A stretch of DNA of 53,849 nucleotides from an uncultured Christensenella sp. GTDB taxonomy: Bacteria > Bacillota > Clostridia > Christensenellales > UBA1242. Location of the stretch: positions 44,052-97,900 of the forward strand of contig CAJUBT010000004.1 of NCBI GenBank assembly GCA_910584815.1, read 5' to 3'. Shown one piece after another: positions 36,555-51,500 of this stretch (position 1 is the first letter of the stretch; each line of letters opens with the position of its first letter). Under the pieces are notes generated by a model that had not been told where the DNA came from, ran no database searches, and saw nothing but the letters and a program-made list of their open reading frames with translations. The translations under genes were made by a program, and so were the position numbers.

Positions 36555-39500
36555 ATGAAAAGATTTTTAAGTGCATTTTTTATATTTATGTGCCTTGTGT
36601 GTGGTGGACTTTTATATGGTTGCGGAGATAGATACGCTAACCTTTCTTTATCTATTGAAATTTCCTACGATGGTGCAAAAAGTGTTGAAGATTTGCCTAG
36701 TGGAGATAAGCGTGTAATTTTAAATAATGGTGGCGCGTTTGATGACCATTTAGATGGGTCCTACACTTTTTATATTGTAAGCGAAACAAACACAAAAACA
36801 ACAGCAACTGTTCAAGCAAAATTTTCTGGGGTACCAGATGATTTTAACTATGAAGTTTCTCATAGTTTAAGTACCGAAATTTTAAGCGTTTCAGAAAATG
36901 CAACCTACATAGATTCTGGGGTAAAAAAAGAAGTTACTGCAAACTGCAAAGGTAGAACAGAATTAACCCTTTTAAATGTTGAAAGTGGTAAAAAAGATAA
37001 AATTATTATTGATGTTGTGGAAGTTGCTTCATCAATGTCGTTTATAGATAAAAGTCTTGCTATTGTTGGTAGTGAAGGTAGCACTTTAACTTTAAACAAT
37101 GAAATAGTAAAATTAGCCCCTTCAACAAGCACTTTAACAAATGTGTCTTTTAGTATGGGGGAACTTGATAGAGAAGGTAACTTTGAGGCTTGGGACAATA
37201 GTGAATTAGTTGCCAATGGTTTAAGATTTAACCGAGAAACAAATGTTTTAAGTGTTTTTGATAAAAACTTAAAAATGAAAAGTTTTTATATTATGGCTTC
37301 TTACGATAATCCTGTTGGAGATAACCTTACTGCAATAACAGAAGTTAGGGTTGTAAATGCCTTAACCGATTTTAAAATTTATGCTGGTGTTTCAGTTAAC
37401 GATGCAAAAGAAGAAAACCTTATAGCAGAAGGTGATATTAACGACCTTATTGTAAATATTGAAGGACTTAGCGACAAAGATATTATTTTGAAAGTAAAAT
37501 CTAATGGAGAAGAAATAAATTTTGGCTATACTATGACAAGTTCAATGCCAGTTTATTTCCCTAATAACAGAACTTTTCGTGCAGAATATTTCCAAGCAGA
37601 TGGTGTAACTGCATCTATCTTTGATGAAGAAACAAAAAGTTACTATAAAAATGCAACCTATGCTTTATGTTTCATAAAAATTTGTGCTGGCACAAAAACT
37701 ACTTTAAATGATAGATATCCATCAGGAACTTATCCAGTTGAATTTGTTTGTGACTACGAAAACTTTAAAGTAGATAATTATCCTTTAAAAACAAATTATA
37801 TAGTTAAAAACGATAATTTAATTACAAGCTTTGCTGTTAATGGTGAAGTGCAAAATAACTTTTCTATTTTACAAGACAATAAACAAAGACCATACGATAG
37901 CGAAGTTTACCTAAATTCATCAGCAAATGTTAATGGAACATCTTTTAATATAGATGTTGGAAACACAGATTCTATTTTGCAATCAAACAAAAAATTTACT
38001 TTAGCATTGTATAAAGAAATTGGTAATAATAGATATGAAGAGGTTACAGGCAGATTATCTCAATTCTTTAGCGTAAAGCGTGGCACAGGTCAAAGTGGAA
38101 ACTTAACTAATGTTATAGATAACTTTGCTAGTGTTTACGATTGCAACACAACTTTCTATTTTGTGCCTAATGCATTGTTAAATAATGTACATTTAGGAGA
38201 TGTTTTTTACTTAATAGTAACAGCAGAAAAACCATATGAAAGGGAAGATAAACAAGCAAAAGCAACCATTAAACTAAATGTTGTTCAAGGCATAAACGAG
38301 TTTCCAAGTTTTAATTATGAATATTCTCAATTTGAGGTAGATGAAGCAACAGGCAACTATGTTCAAGACCCAGTTACAGGGGAAAATGTTGTTAAACACT
38401 TTAGCGGAGAAATGCCTTTTAAAGAAGATAAAATAAGTGAGGAAAGCTTGAACTTAGATTTATCTAGCGGATTGGGCGCCGTGGTAACTTTAAAATATTT
38501 GCCAGAAGGTGCTAGTTTAAATAACATTACTGTGCTAAGCAGCAATGAAAAAGTTTTATCTATAGAAAGATTTAAAGATGAAAAAAATTCCTTTAAAATT
38601 AATCTTCACAGTGTTGGGCAAGAGGAAATATTAATAAGAGTTTCTCACTTAGATGTTACTTACAAAATTAAAGTTAATGTTTATACTCCTATAACTAATT
38701 TTAACATAAGGTTAGGTTCAACCTCTGTTGCATCAGGTATTGGAAAGTATAAAGAAAATAATCAAGGGGACATCATTTCTAGCACAGTTCAAGTTAGAAA
38801 AGAAATTTACCTTAACTTAACAACAACCCCACCAACTTCAACTCAGTTTAGAATAGATTATTTTGCCTATTATAATGGCGAAGAAAATAATTTGTTAGGA
38901 CATTATTACATCGATTTTGATGGTAAAGCATCTTCTGTTATAAATGTAATTGGAGATGCCGACTTTGCCTTTATTTGTGCAAGGGGTGGAAATAAAAATA
39001 GTTGTTCCTTTAACTTTCCAACCGACACAAGCGTTGGAAGAAATTATACAATTGTTATAAAGGTTACTAACTTAAATGGTTTAATAATAACAAAATCTTT
39101 TGAACTTGAAAGTTATGTTCCTATTAAAACAATTAAAACAGATGTTACAAGAAGATTAGTTTATAACCCAAACACAATTTCGTTTTATTCAAAAACTGAA
39201 GATGCTTTAGACCCTACTGTGTTTGGTTTAAAAATAGATGTTTTAGCAGAAAATAAAGATAGCAAAGTTACCTACGGTTTTGATAACTATGGCAGAATTA
39301 TACTTATTGTTAATAACATACAAGAAACATTTTTTGTTTGCAGTAACGGAAGATTAGAAGAAAGCAAAAACACAATTAATTTATTAACACTTATTAGCCA
39401 ATATCCAGATGGAGATGGTTATTATTGGTTTAAATTAAATAGCGAATACAACTTTGGCAATGTTGTAAATTCAGTGTTCTATTCTATTCAAATACAACAA

Positions 39501-42500
39501 CTTGATATGTGGTTCACTCAAACAAATTCATTTAGAGTTGCAGATGCAGAAAGAGTTAGCACTCTTGTAACTTACACAGACGAACAACTTTATTATAAAC
39601 AAGGTTTTTCTCAAAATGATATTGTAGACATACAAGTTTTAAAAGATACCACATACAATAAAAACTTATTAGTTAAAGTTTATGATTTAATAGAAACTCC
39701 AAACGGAAATTTTTACTACGATTTGCAAGATAATAAAGAACAAAATATAAGTTGTGTAACAAATGCAACTATTGAAGAAGGTAAAACATCTTCTCAGTTT
39801 AACTTAAATTTAACACCAAGCATTGCAGGAAGATCTGTTATTGTAATAATGCCAGAAGATAAAATTATAACTCAGCAAGATTATAATAACTTTACTCAAA
39901 AAGAATATGTTAAAGTTGATGTTACAAAAGAAAATTTTGCCGAGGGCATTTACTTTATTAGGGAAGGCATTGGTTATGTGCCTGCACCACAAGAATTTGA
40001 TGCAAGTTTAACCTATTATGCCCATACAACTGTGCTTAAAAACACTCTATCGCTTTGGAAGTATTGTTTGGTATTTTATATGTCTGTAGCAGATGGCGTT
40101 AAAGTGCCTTATCATATTGCTTCTTATGATGATTTAAAAGAAGTTTCATTAAACTCTGATAGTGTTACAAAACGCTATGTATTCACTAAAAATGTTACTG
40201 TTGAAACCAGCGAAAATTGGAAGGCAATAGGCAATTATTACTTAGTAGAAGATGTAACTATAGAGAACTTTAAAGATAATACTTTTTATATTAATAACAA
40301 TGGAAATTATGAAATAGCAGACTCTTATAGCGATGCAGAAACATATTACTTGTATGGTTTTAATGGAGAGATTTCTGGTAAATATAGTTACCATAATGTT
40401 AAAACAGATAAGATAATTGAAACTTTCTATAAACTTGCTGGTTTATCTTTTGAAGGTACAGATGATGTTGAAGAAAATTTATCTTCTGTGTCTGGTTTTA
40501 TTTCAAACTTAGGTAATAAAGGCAGAGCTTTAAACTTAAATGTAAGTTATGGCGTGTTCAGACCAACTCTTAAAAAAGAATACACATTTGGTGGTATAGC
40601 TGCAAATAACTATGGTTACATAGAAAACAGCATAACTTCTTTTGATAACATAACAGTAACAACTTCAAATAAAGCAGTTGTTGGAGGTGTTGTTGGTGAA
40701 AATAAAGGAACAATTTTAAATAATGTTGAAACAAACATCGGAGTTAAAGGTATTGTAAGAGTTGTTGCTTTAAATAAAGATGTTAATGTTTCAGTTGGTG
40801 GGCTTGTAGGTGTTAACCGTGGCAAAGTTTATGGTAGTTTTAAATATGCTGAAGTAAATTCTCAAAAATTTGTTTTTAACGATGCTGGCTTTAACTCAAC
40901 TTTAAATATTATTGCAGAGTTAGATGCTGCAGGTAGCAATATCCTAGAAAAATCTAGCATCGGTGGTGCTGTTGGAACAAACTATGGCTTACTTAAGGAT
41001 GTTTCTATAAAAGGCACAATTTCTGCACCAAACTTTAATAATGTTGGTGGCTTAGTTGGCAGTGCAGAATATAATAAAGATTTTAACAATAACACAACTT
41101 TAGATGAAACAACAGAAACAGAAACTCCAGATGAAAATGTTACAGAAGAAACCGAAACAGACATAATTAAATATAGTATAGATTCTTCTTACTCCATTGC
41201 AAGTGTAACAGGGTATAATAATGTTGGTGGAGCAATAGGTGTTGCAAAAGGTGCAAATATAACCGATACTCTTAACATTAATTATACAAGTGCTGAAAAT
41301 TACGCAACTAATGCTAACTATGTTCGAGTGTTCGTTAATGGCAAAAACAATGTTGGCGGATTAATTGGTAATGCAAGCAACACTAATATTCAATATTCAT
41401 ATGTGGTTAGTTACTTTGAATGTATGCCACTTAATGAAGCAGAAGAAGAGGAAATTGGTTACGATATTGTTGGCATAAATGCAGGTGGATTTATAGGTTT
41501 AACTCAAAACACAACAATAATTAAAAATAGTGCAAGCTTTGTTAATGTTAAAGCAGAACAAGTAGCCGATTTATTTATTCACACCTATAACGCAGAACCT
41601 AGCATAAGCGATGTTTTTGTAATTGGTTATGCCTTGGCTGGCACTGAAATGACTCATAGCATAACACAATTAGGTTCTAATATTGAAGGATATTTCTATT
41701 ATATTGCAGTTCAAAAATCAATAGACAATAATCCAGATAGCGACATTTTATATATTAGAGATACAAATAGCGTTGCTTCTAACACAACGGCAGAAACCAT
41801 TATTCAAAGCTTTGGCACAAAAGATGGTTGGTATATAGATAGCGAAGAAAATTCTGGCGACACTAATAGTGGTTTGCCAATTCTTACTATATCTTTTAAA
41901 GTAGATGAAAATACAACCTATACAGAAGCCTTGTTTGCAACAACTCCAATTAATGTTTCTGCAACAACTAAGGAAGATGAAAATCAATTTATAACCTATA
42001 TAAAAAATGATGATAATTCTTTAATTATTTTCTATAACTACGATTATTTAAGTAAATACTTAGCTGAAGATATAAATAAACTTAATATTGTAGATTTCCA
42101 AAAATTTATAGACCTTGAAGTTTATCCATTAACAGGAAAAAGCAAAAGGTTAGATATTGCAACTAACAATAGTAAAGTAATTTCTATAGATGAATACGGC
42201 AACTTAAGAATTATGGGTGAAGGGAAGGTAACTCTTACAATTTCATCTAAATTAAACAGTAAGTTTAAAGCAGAAGTTTACATAGTTGTTAAGTATGGCG
42301 TTAGAAATGTTAATGTTTATAAAGATGTTTCTTCTAATGTAACTTTAGATAGTTGTAAGGGTGATAATAAAATTGTTGTTCTTAAAAACCGCACTCAAAG
42401 TTTGTTTGTAGATGTTGAATATACCAGAGACCTAGACCACGAAATAGGTGCACAATTAAAACCATCTAGCGAAGTTGGCATAAGGTTTGAAGTTAGCACT

Positions 42501-45500
42501 ACCGACAGTAACTTAATTGATATTTTAGAAGATTTAAAAGAAGTTGGCACTGCAACAGATATAAATGGTTTGTTTAAAATTAATGGTGCTACTTGGATGT
42601 TAGATAAAGATGGTAAAAACTGGTATGTTGAAATTTCAAGTGGAATTAATCCAATAATAACTCCACTTGTTGCAATGGAGAATAACAGATTTTTAAGAAT
42701 AAATTATGTTCCATACATTAAATCTATTTTCAATGCAGTAGAATCTACCATTATATTAGATAGATTTGCAGGAGATTTTGACCTTTCAATAATTAAAGGT
42801 GCAACAGGTATTTTAATTGAAAATAATTTAGATAGCACTACTTCTGTAGAAATTTCACAATTAGAAACTCATACCTTTACCGTAACTTTATTTACAGATT
42901 ATGAAGCAGATGATATTTTAGATAACTTTGTTTCTCAAAACGAAAATGGAAAGTTAACAATTGTTAAAAGTGACATTAAGCGTAAATATACCGATGATAC
43001 AAAGAAAACTTTAGAAAGTATTTCTGCAACTTTTACAATAAGTTATAAAGATAAACTTAACGCTGTAGAAAACGATTTAACATATCTATTTAAATTTTCA
43101 GCTGCAAGTAATGGACTAATTTCAAAGGAATTAAAATTTGTTATTGTAAGCCAAGATAAAATTAACCAGGTTTACGGAACAATGTATTCAGCAATAAAAG
43201 ATTTCCCTCAATCTCCTAATAAAAATGCTGTTATATATAATGGTAAAGTAGGAGTATTGTCGGTTGAAGTTTATCCATACTTCAGTAACTATAATAGTAT
43301 GAGAGTTTATTATAGAACTCAATCATCATTCCCTCTACTTATAACTCAACTAAGTTACGATATAACTGGTGAAACTGGTCAGTACCTAACAAACTATCCA
43401 GATTCTGGTTCCATTCAAGATATGAGTGATGTTATGCAGGTTGAAAAATCAAGTGGACAAGATAGTTATCTTTTAAACCCAGATGGGATATATTCCTATA
43501 GTAAAGTATATTTCTTCAGTTTACTTGCAGGAACAAATGTGCCAGACCGCACAAACTTCACTTTCTATGTAGATTTCTTAAGACGAGATGGAACTATAAT
43601 AGAAACCTTTGCTTACAATTTTGTTTCAGTTGTTCAACCAAAAGTAGAATTTAATTTTAATGATGAATTATATAGCAAAGAAAATAAAAACTACTATCTA
43701 CCTTTAAACACCAAACAAAGTTTAGATGTTAATTTAGTAAATTACGAAGGCGAAATTAATTGGGAAGTTTCAAGTGTAGATTATAACTTAACACAAAATG
43801 AAATTGAAACCTTAACTCCATACTTAACAGAAGATGGAAATTATGAAATGAAGGTATTCAATTACGAAGGCAAAAATTCAACAAAGAATGTTTTAAGCAC
43901 CGAAGCTATTGGTAAACATATCACCCTAACAGCAATTATTGTAGATAACGAAAATACCTACACCTTTAGCCAAACATTTGTTGTAACTATGTTCACGGTA
44001 ACAGGGGTTACTGCTCAAAATGTGGAAAGAGGGTATATGACAATTCCAATGTCTACAACAACCCCATTGCTTGTTAACTTAGATATTGAATATGATGAAG
44101 CATTAATTAAAAACCCTGAAGATAACTGGTATCAAAATTGGTTTGAAATTTATGGAAAAGAAGCAAGTAACGAACTATATAGATATATATACGAATATAG
44201 TGGTTACGAAATAGAAGAGTTCTTCTCTAGGTATTTAATTCAATTATCAAATGCAATTGCTAAAGCAAGTTATAATTATAACGACACTCAAGTGGCAAAA
44301 ACTTCTGGCGTTTGGTTCTACGATTCTGGCGATGAAACTTCTGGTTACTTACAAGTTAACCGCGATTATAATGGCTCAACTTTTGGGGTAGAGCAATATA
44401 ATGAATATATAGCTGTTTATGGCTATCAAATAGATAGAAACTCTAAAATGTCTTTACGCACAAACATTTCTTATTCTAATAACGACCCAAGAAATAGCAT
44501 AACAACAGGCATACCAAATGTTCATAACTATTCAATAGCTATGACAGACACAACTTTTGAAACAGCCTTTAGTTTTAAAGATGACTTTATTCTAAACTTT
44601 GTTTATAAGTCCGACCTTATTAATGCCATACCTGTTTCAACTCCAGAAGAATTTTTAACAATGCAAGAAGGTTTTGATTACAGACTTGTTAACGATATTG
44701 AACTTGCAGGGTATATGCCTATTTCAACCCCAATAGCATCATTCGATGGAAATAACCATAAAATTTACATAACAAGTTTTGGTTATGCTCCAGAATACGA
44801 TGAGAATTGTGTGCTAGGGTTGTTTGACACAATTAGTGAAAACACAATGTTATATAATGTTTCTGTTCACTTCACTAACCGTGTTTCAGTAAATAACGAT
44901 GGTGTTACTTTAACCCCAAGTCAGGCAAGTTTAAATGTTACTCAACTATATGTTAAAACTCTAACCTTTGGTGGTATTGCCGCAACTAATAATGGTGTTC
45001 TAACAAATTGTAAAGTAAGTGGTAGGCTAAACCTAACAATTAATAATGATATTAATGTGGGCCCTATACCAGAGGCTTTAAACGGAGGGTTAGTTGCAAG
45101 GAACACTGAAACTGCCTATATAACTAATTCCTCTGTTGTTGGGTTTGACCTTTCAACCTATGGCATAACAGCAGGCTTTGTTGGGGAAAATAATGGTAAA
45201 GTTGTTTCTTCTTTCTTTAACGAAAGTTCAATAACAAACCTTTCTAGTTCTGTAACAGCAGGTTTTGTTTATAGCAACCAATCTAATATATACGAATGTT
45301 ACACACAAGGTTATAGAACAGCTAACGATAATGACATTCGTAACACAGGCAATGGTATTCAAGCAGAAGGTAATGTTGGTGGCTTTGTTTATTCAAATAA
45401 CGGAAATATCAGCGATTGCTACTCCAACATTTCCCTTAAAACTTCAAGTATGCTAGCAGGTTTTGTTTATACCGAATCTTCAAGCAGCATTATATCAAGG

Positions 45501-48500
45501 TGCTATTCTATCAGTTATAAATCAAGTTCCGATAATAGCCGTATTGCTTCACCTTTTGCTGGGGCAAATTCCTCCGACTATTCAAGCATCACAATTAATG
45601 GACAATTAAATTATTGTTACTATTTAACTGGCGATACTTGGACAAAAACCAGTTGGGCAAGCACTAGCGAAAATAAACAAGCAAAGGAATTATCACTAGA
45701 TGAATTTTCAACTCATACAAACTTTGTTAGTTACGATCTATCTCTTGTTTATAACGATACTCAAACTTATGCAGATGGTATAGAAAAATATAGTTATGTA
45801 GATGGCTATACTTGGGTTATTATAGAAGGTAAACCAGTTATAGTTTCAACGCTTATTCGCACAATAAGCCAACGAAACTATTATGGCAAATCTAAAAACT
45901 ATAAAGAAACATACGATTATTTTGTAAGAGATAACACAAAAAATATCACTGCAGTAAGTACTGAAAATTTAGGTGGAAACAGAGTTAAAACTGTTTACAC
46001 TTACGAAGGTAATTCAGAAGATATTGTTTATACCGAAGTTAAAGACTTTTCAAGAAGTACAATAACATACTTCTTCCCAAAAGAAAAAAATAACACTAAA
46101 TATAACGATGCCATTACAATTGTTTTTGAATTAACAAACGAAGGCAAAAGAGGTAAAGCATTATCAGCAGAATATGGCACAGATAAAATTGTTGTTTTAG
46201 ATGTTAGACAACAAGTTAATCAGGAATGGATTGAAGATAGTAACTTTAGAGCAAACGATACAATAGAAATTTACACCGAAGCATCTAACGATAATAGTGT
46301 AGATAGTAAAATTGTTAAAATTGTTTATAAAGTTCTAGAAAATGCTTCCTACTATTACGGCAGTAATGCACATAAAATTTCCGATTTAGTTGGCACTCGC
46401 ACAAATCCTCAAATTATTTACGATTATGAATCTTTTGTTTACTATATGCAAGATGGCAAAAATGGAACATCTGGTTCTGCGGGTAAACACTTTAGAATTA
46501 TTAAAGATATTGATTTTGTTAACAATCACGGATACTTACTTCCAGATACTGTTTATTCTAACTTCCAAGGTGCTTTGCAAGGCAACTATATGGCTTTAAA
46601 TCAAATTTCAATATCTTATGTTAATAACCTTTCTGGTTCCGAAGTAGATTACGATAAAGAAGCCTTTGGTGTGTTTGGTTCAATTAGCACAATTCCAGAT
46701 AATAAGTTATTTAACACGGTAATTTCTAATTTAACACTTAATGTTGTAGAAGTTTTATCTAACACTCACGAAAGAGTAGGTGCACTTGCTGGTAAAATTC
46801 ATACCGATAAAACAAAAACAGATACTAAAGTTATTCTTAACAACATAACCGTTGGAGGAATGGGTTCAAGAACAGCCCACATTCAAGGTAAAAATGCCGC
46901 AGGCGGTTTAGCTGGAATAATTTTAGGTGATGTTATAATTAAGGATATAAATGTTTCTGCAAATGTAAATGCAACAAGAGATGTTTCCAGTGGTAATGTA
47001 GGTTCTGTTCTTTACAACAAAAATGGTTCATTTACCGACATTGCATACGCTGGTGGCGTTGTTGGAATTTTAGATTGCAACTCTATTGTAGATGCTTCAA
47101 CTCAGCGAAATTATAACGCAAGCAACATTCACTTCTCAGGCAGTGTTCACATAACAGGTGGTGTTGTTGGTGGGGCATTCGGCTTAGTAGGCAAGGAAAG
47201 TGTTGTTAACTATGCAAATGTAGATGTTGCAAACACTGCAAATAATTATCTTGAAGCTAGTGTTTATGCAGGTGGACTTGTAGGCGAAAATAGAGGAATA
47301 ATAAGAAGCAGTTCCGTTAGTTACCGAGAACTCGAAAATTATTCATCTGTAAAAATAGGTTCCTCTAATTTAATAGATAATCTTTTCTTCCGTTCAAGTG
47401 CAGGTAGTGATAGTGTAATTGCAAGTGGCGGTCTTGTAGGTTTAAATAATGGTGGTTTAGTTTCAAACAGCATTTCAACTGTTGATGTTAGAGATGCTAA
47501 CACCCGTATTGCAGGTGGTGCAGTTGGAAGAATGATTGTTGGAACCCTTAAAAATGTTATTGCAACAGGGTCCTTAATGTCTAAAAGCATAATTGGTGGT
47601 TTAATAGGCACAGCAAATAATAGCACTTTAGTTACAGAGGCTGGTTATAACGAAGATGCCATTGCCACAAAAAGAGTAACAGAAGAACCTACTTTAATAG
47701 ATAAACAAGCCGAGAATACAGTTATTATAGATTGTGTTGCTGCTAACAACTGGTTGATAGATGATTATTGGCAATATGAATATCTTCAAATGAATAATAA
47801 TGCAATTGCAGGCTTTATAGGGTTAATTTCAAATAGTGCAACAAAGCAAGATTTTATTATATTTGAGGGCACAAGTTTCTATACCAACACTTTATACACT
47901 GCATCTAATGCAAGCACTCCTCAAAAACATTTAAAAGTTGCATATTTTTCTAACACCATTGATATTATGGCAGATTCAAGCAGCACAGTAAAAAGCGTGT
48001 TAACTAACAAAGAAGGCACACAAGCAGTTTTCCCATATAGTATAAGAGAGGCTTTCTATGAAGATACAAATATGGGTGTAACTTACACAATGTACGAAAG
48101 AGAAAACCCTAATTATAAAGACCCAGAAACAACTTTTGTAAAAAACACTTATTATTCACCTTCAATATATGAACTTCGTTCCTATAACTTAGAAAACCCT
48201 GAAGATTTTTATACTAAAATAGATTTTAACGATCCATATTGGGAAGATAATAACTTTGTTTGGGAAAGTGCAAATATTCCAACAACCTTTGATGAATATG
48301 TTCAACATTTTGGAATTATATATGCTTTAGAATTAGATAAAGACGGTAAAAAGCGTTTCAACCGCATTACAACCGAAAATGCCTTTAACTTATATAAAGA
48401 TGGTGACCCTTCCTTACCAGAGGAAGAAAGAGTTAAGGGGGATATCTATTACATTCGTTCTAATAGAATAAGCACCTTTAGAAAAACTACTTCATATTTA

Positions 48501-51500
48501 ACTGGCACATCTAACGATATTATTTTAAGCACCCAAAATGGTGGAGCAGAAAATAAGCGTAACGACTTTACTTTTAACAGTTTTGATGACTTAAAAGCAG
48601 TTAACAATTTATACATTAATGGTTTGCTTATAACAGATATTGGCACTCCTGTAACAGAAGGTGGCTTGGATGATGAGTGGTATAAAGCAACATATAATAA
48701 TGTTAACTACATTCTTCCAAACAACACAAAAATTGTTAAAATAACATTTAACTCAACTTTAAAGGAATTTAAAGTTCCAAATTCCGATAGTATTATAAGA
48801 GCTTGGGAAGTTACCTCCATAGATATAACTTACGATTACGACACTTCAAAAAATTTCATAAGTGTAAAATCTAAAAATGTAAGCGCACTAAATTATTCTT
48901 ACTCCTTGCAACTAAGCAGTAAACAAGTTATTTATAACAAATTTATTGATAATGGTTATTGGAGTGCTGGCGAAAACTTCTTATTAGATGCTTCTTACGA
49001 TAAAGCCGATAAATATTTAACTAATTTAGAATTTGCAGATATATATTTATGGACATCTTTTGCCTCAGAAAAATGGTACGATGAACAATATGTTACAGGT
49101 AAACTAGAAATTTCTACCCCAGAAGAATTTGCTATGTTTGCAAATATGGTAAATGAAGGTACAACCTTTGCAGGAAAAACTGTTAAACTTGTAAACGATA
49201 TCGACCTTTCAGGTAAATTCTGGGTTCCAATAGGTAGTAAAGAGCACGCCTTTAAAGGAACTTTTGATGCTGGTATATATTCTGGTGAAGACTATAGCGG
49301 AGAAAATTATAAAATAAAATACGCAACTGTTAATTCTGTTTCAAATAGTGGGGTAAACTCTCTAGGCGGAATATTTGGTTATGTAGAAAATGCAACAATC
49401 AAAAACCTAGAAACAGTTGGTGGTGACATTTACGGAACAATTTCTGGTGGTGTTGTGGCAATGTCAAATGGTAGCATAACATTGCTTAATGTAGAAAACC
49501 GCAATAATGTTACTGGTGAACAAATAGCTGGTGGAATTATTGGTAAAATTCAAAGCGAAAATGTTTCAAACGCAAGCATAGTTATTGAAAATTGCATAAA
49601 CCACGGTGATATAGACCATCAAAACACTAACTATTCAAAAGATGCTGAAATTAGTTTAGGTGGAATTATTGGTAGTGTTGATAGTAATGCAACTGGTAGA
49701 GTGTTTAACGAACTTTATAACGATGGCACAATAATTGCAATTAACAACAGAACTTCTTACTCAGGTTCTCAAATAAAAATAGAACTTAATGTAGGTGGCA
49801 TAATTGGTAATGTTAGCCAAGATGGAGACAGGTATAACGAACTTAACAATTATGGAAATATAGATATAACAACAAATGCCCACACTCTTAATGTTGGTGG
49901 TGTAATAGGCATAACAAAAAAACAGGCTGTTATAACTCATTCTAAAAACTATGCAAGTATAAACATTAGCTATAACAACATTTATAGCGAAGGTCGCAAC
50001 AAAATTTACAAATCAACTGCAATGGTAGGCGGCGTTATTGGTAGGGCACAACACACAATTATAAGTTGTGGAAATGAAGGTAAAATAGAGTTTAACCTTG
50101 GTGCTTCTTCCAGTGCATTTATTGGCATTGGTGGCGCAGTAGGAACAACAGTTGCAGATGTTCAAAAAAGTTATAATGCTAATAATATAGAAGTTTACAC
50201 AATAACAAGAGCAACAAAAGTTGTTATTGGTGGTGTGGTTGGTGGTGTTGAAATAACAAGCCAAAACAGAGAAGTTTCTAATTGCTATAATTCTGGAGAT
50301 GTTCAAGCAACAAGTAGCAGTAAAATGTTTGCAGGTGGTATAGTTGGTTCTTCATATGTAAAAAATCATTATACCTCAGTTTACGATGAATATTCCTTCT
50401 ATAGTGCCGACCCACATAACTATCGCTTAACAGTAAAAACAAACTTAAATGTTGGTTATATAAATGTTATTGAACTTAAAACTTTAGATAATGGTCTTGG
50501 TGCAATAGCAGGTTATGGTAACTTCGATATGGTTTTTGTAGATAATTTCTATTTGAGAGATTCTGCTTTCAGTGGTAACACAATTTATAAAGCATATTGT
50601 TTGTTAAATAACGATGAAAATGCTGAAAATAAAGGCTATTACACTGTTGATGGAAATAGTAATTATCCTAAATTAATGGTAAGTTTAAAGAACCCAGAAG
50701 AATATACAAGCAACTGGTCTTTTGTATCAGAAACTAATCCAAATGGTGTTTGGCAACAATATTACGACACTTGGTACCCTTCATTAAGAGAAAATAATTC
50801 TTCTTCAATGTGGAGTGATAAGTTAGAAGAAGTTTCACAAGAACACGGCAGTTTCATTGTAAAAAGCGGTGAAGAACTTGCATATCTTGCAAATGTTATA
50901 AACAGTGGTGAAATTGATTCTTCTAACATAACAATAAAACTCACAAGTTTTATAGACTTGTCTAACCGTTATTGGATTCCTATTGGAACAAAAGAAAACA
51001 CCTTTAAAGGTAAGTTTGATGGTAATGGTTATGTAATTCGCAACCTAACAATTGATGGTAACTATACTGAACAAAATTCATATGGTGGATTATTTGGTTA
51101 TTGCGAAGATGCAACAATAACAGAAATTGGTTTAGAAAATACAATAATTAAAAATGTTGAATACGCAGGTGCTGTTGCTTACAATGTTGTGGAAAGCGAA
51201 ATTTCAAGAATTTACACCGCAGTGGAAGATGAAATTAAAGATGCAATAATTTCTGCAAAAATTGGGGCAGGCGGACTTGTTTACAACTTGTTAAACAGCT
51301 CTCCTAAAGATAGTAACAACAATAAAGCAGGTCTTTATTATAGTTATAACGACACAAAAGTTGAAACTGTAGGTGAAGATATTGAAGAAGGCACTGCAAG
51401 TGGCAGAGAACTTATAACAGGTGGCATTGTTGGCAGGTTAGATGGTTCTTTAATTAGCAACTCATATAATAATTCTAATGCCGATTTAAAAACCGAAAAA

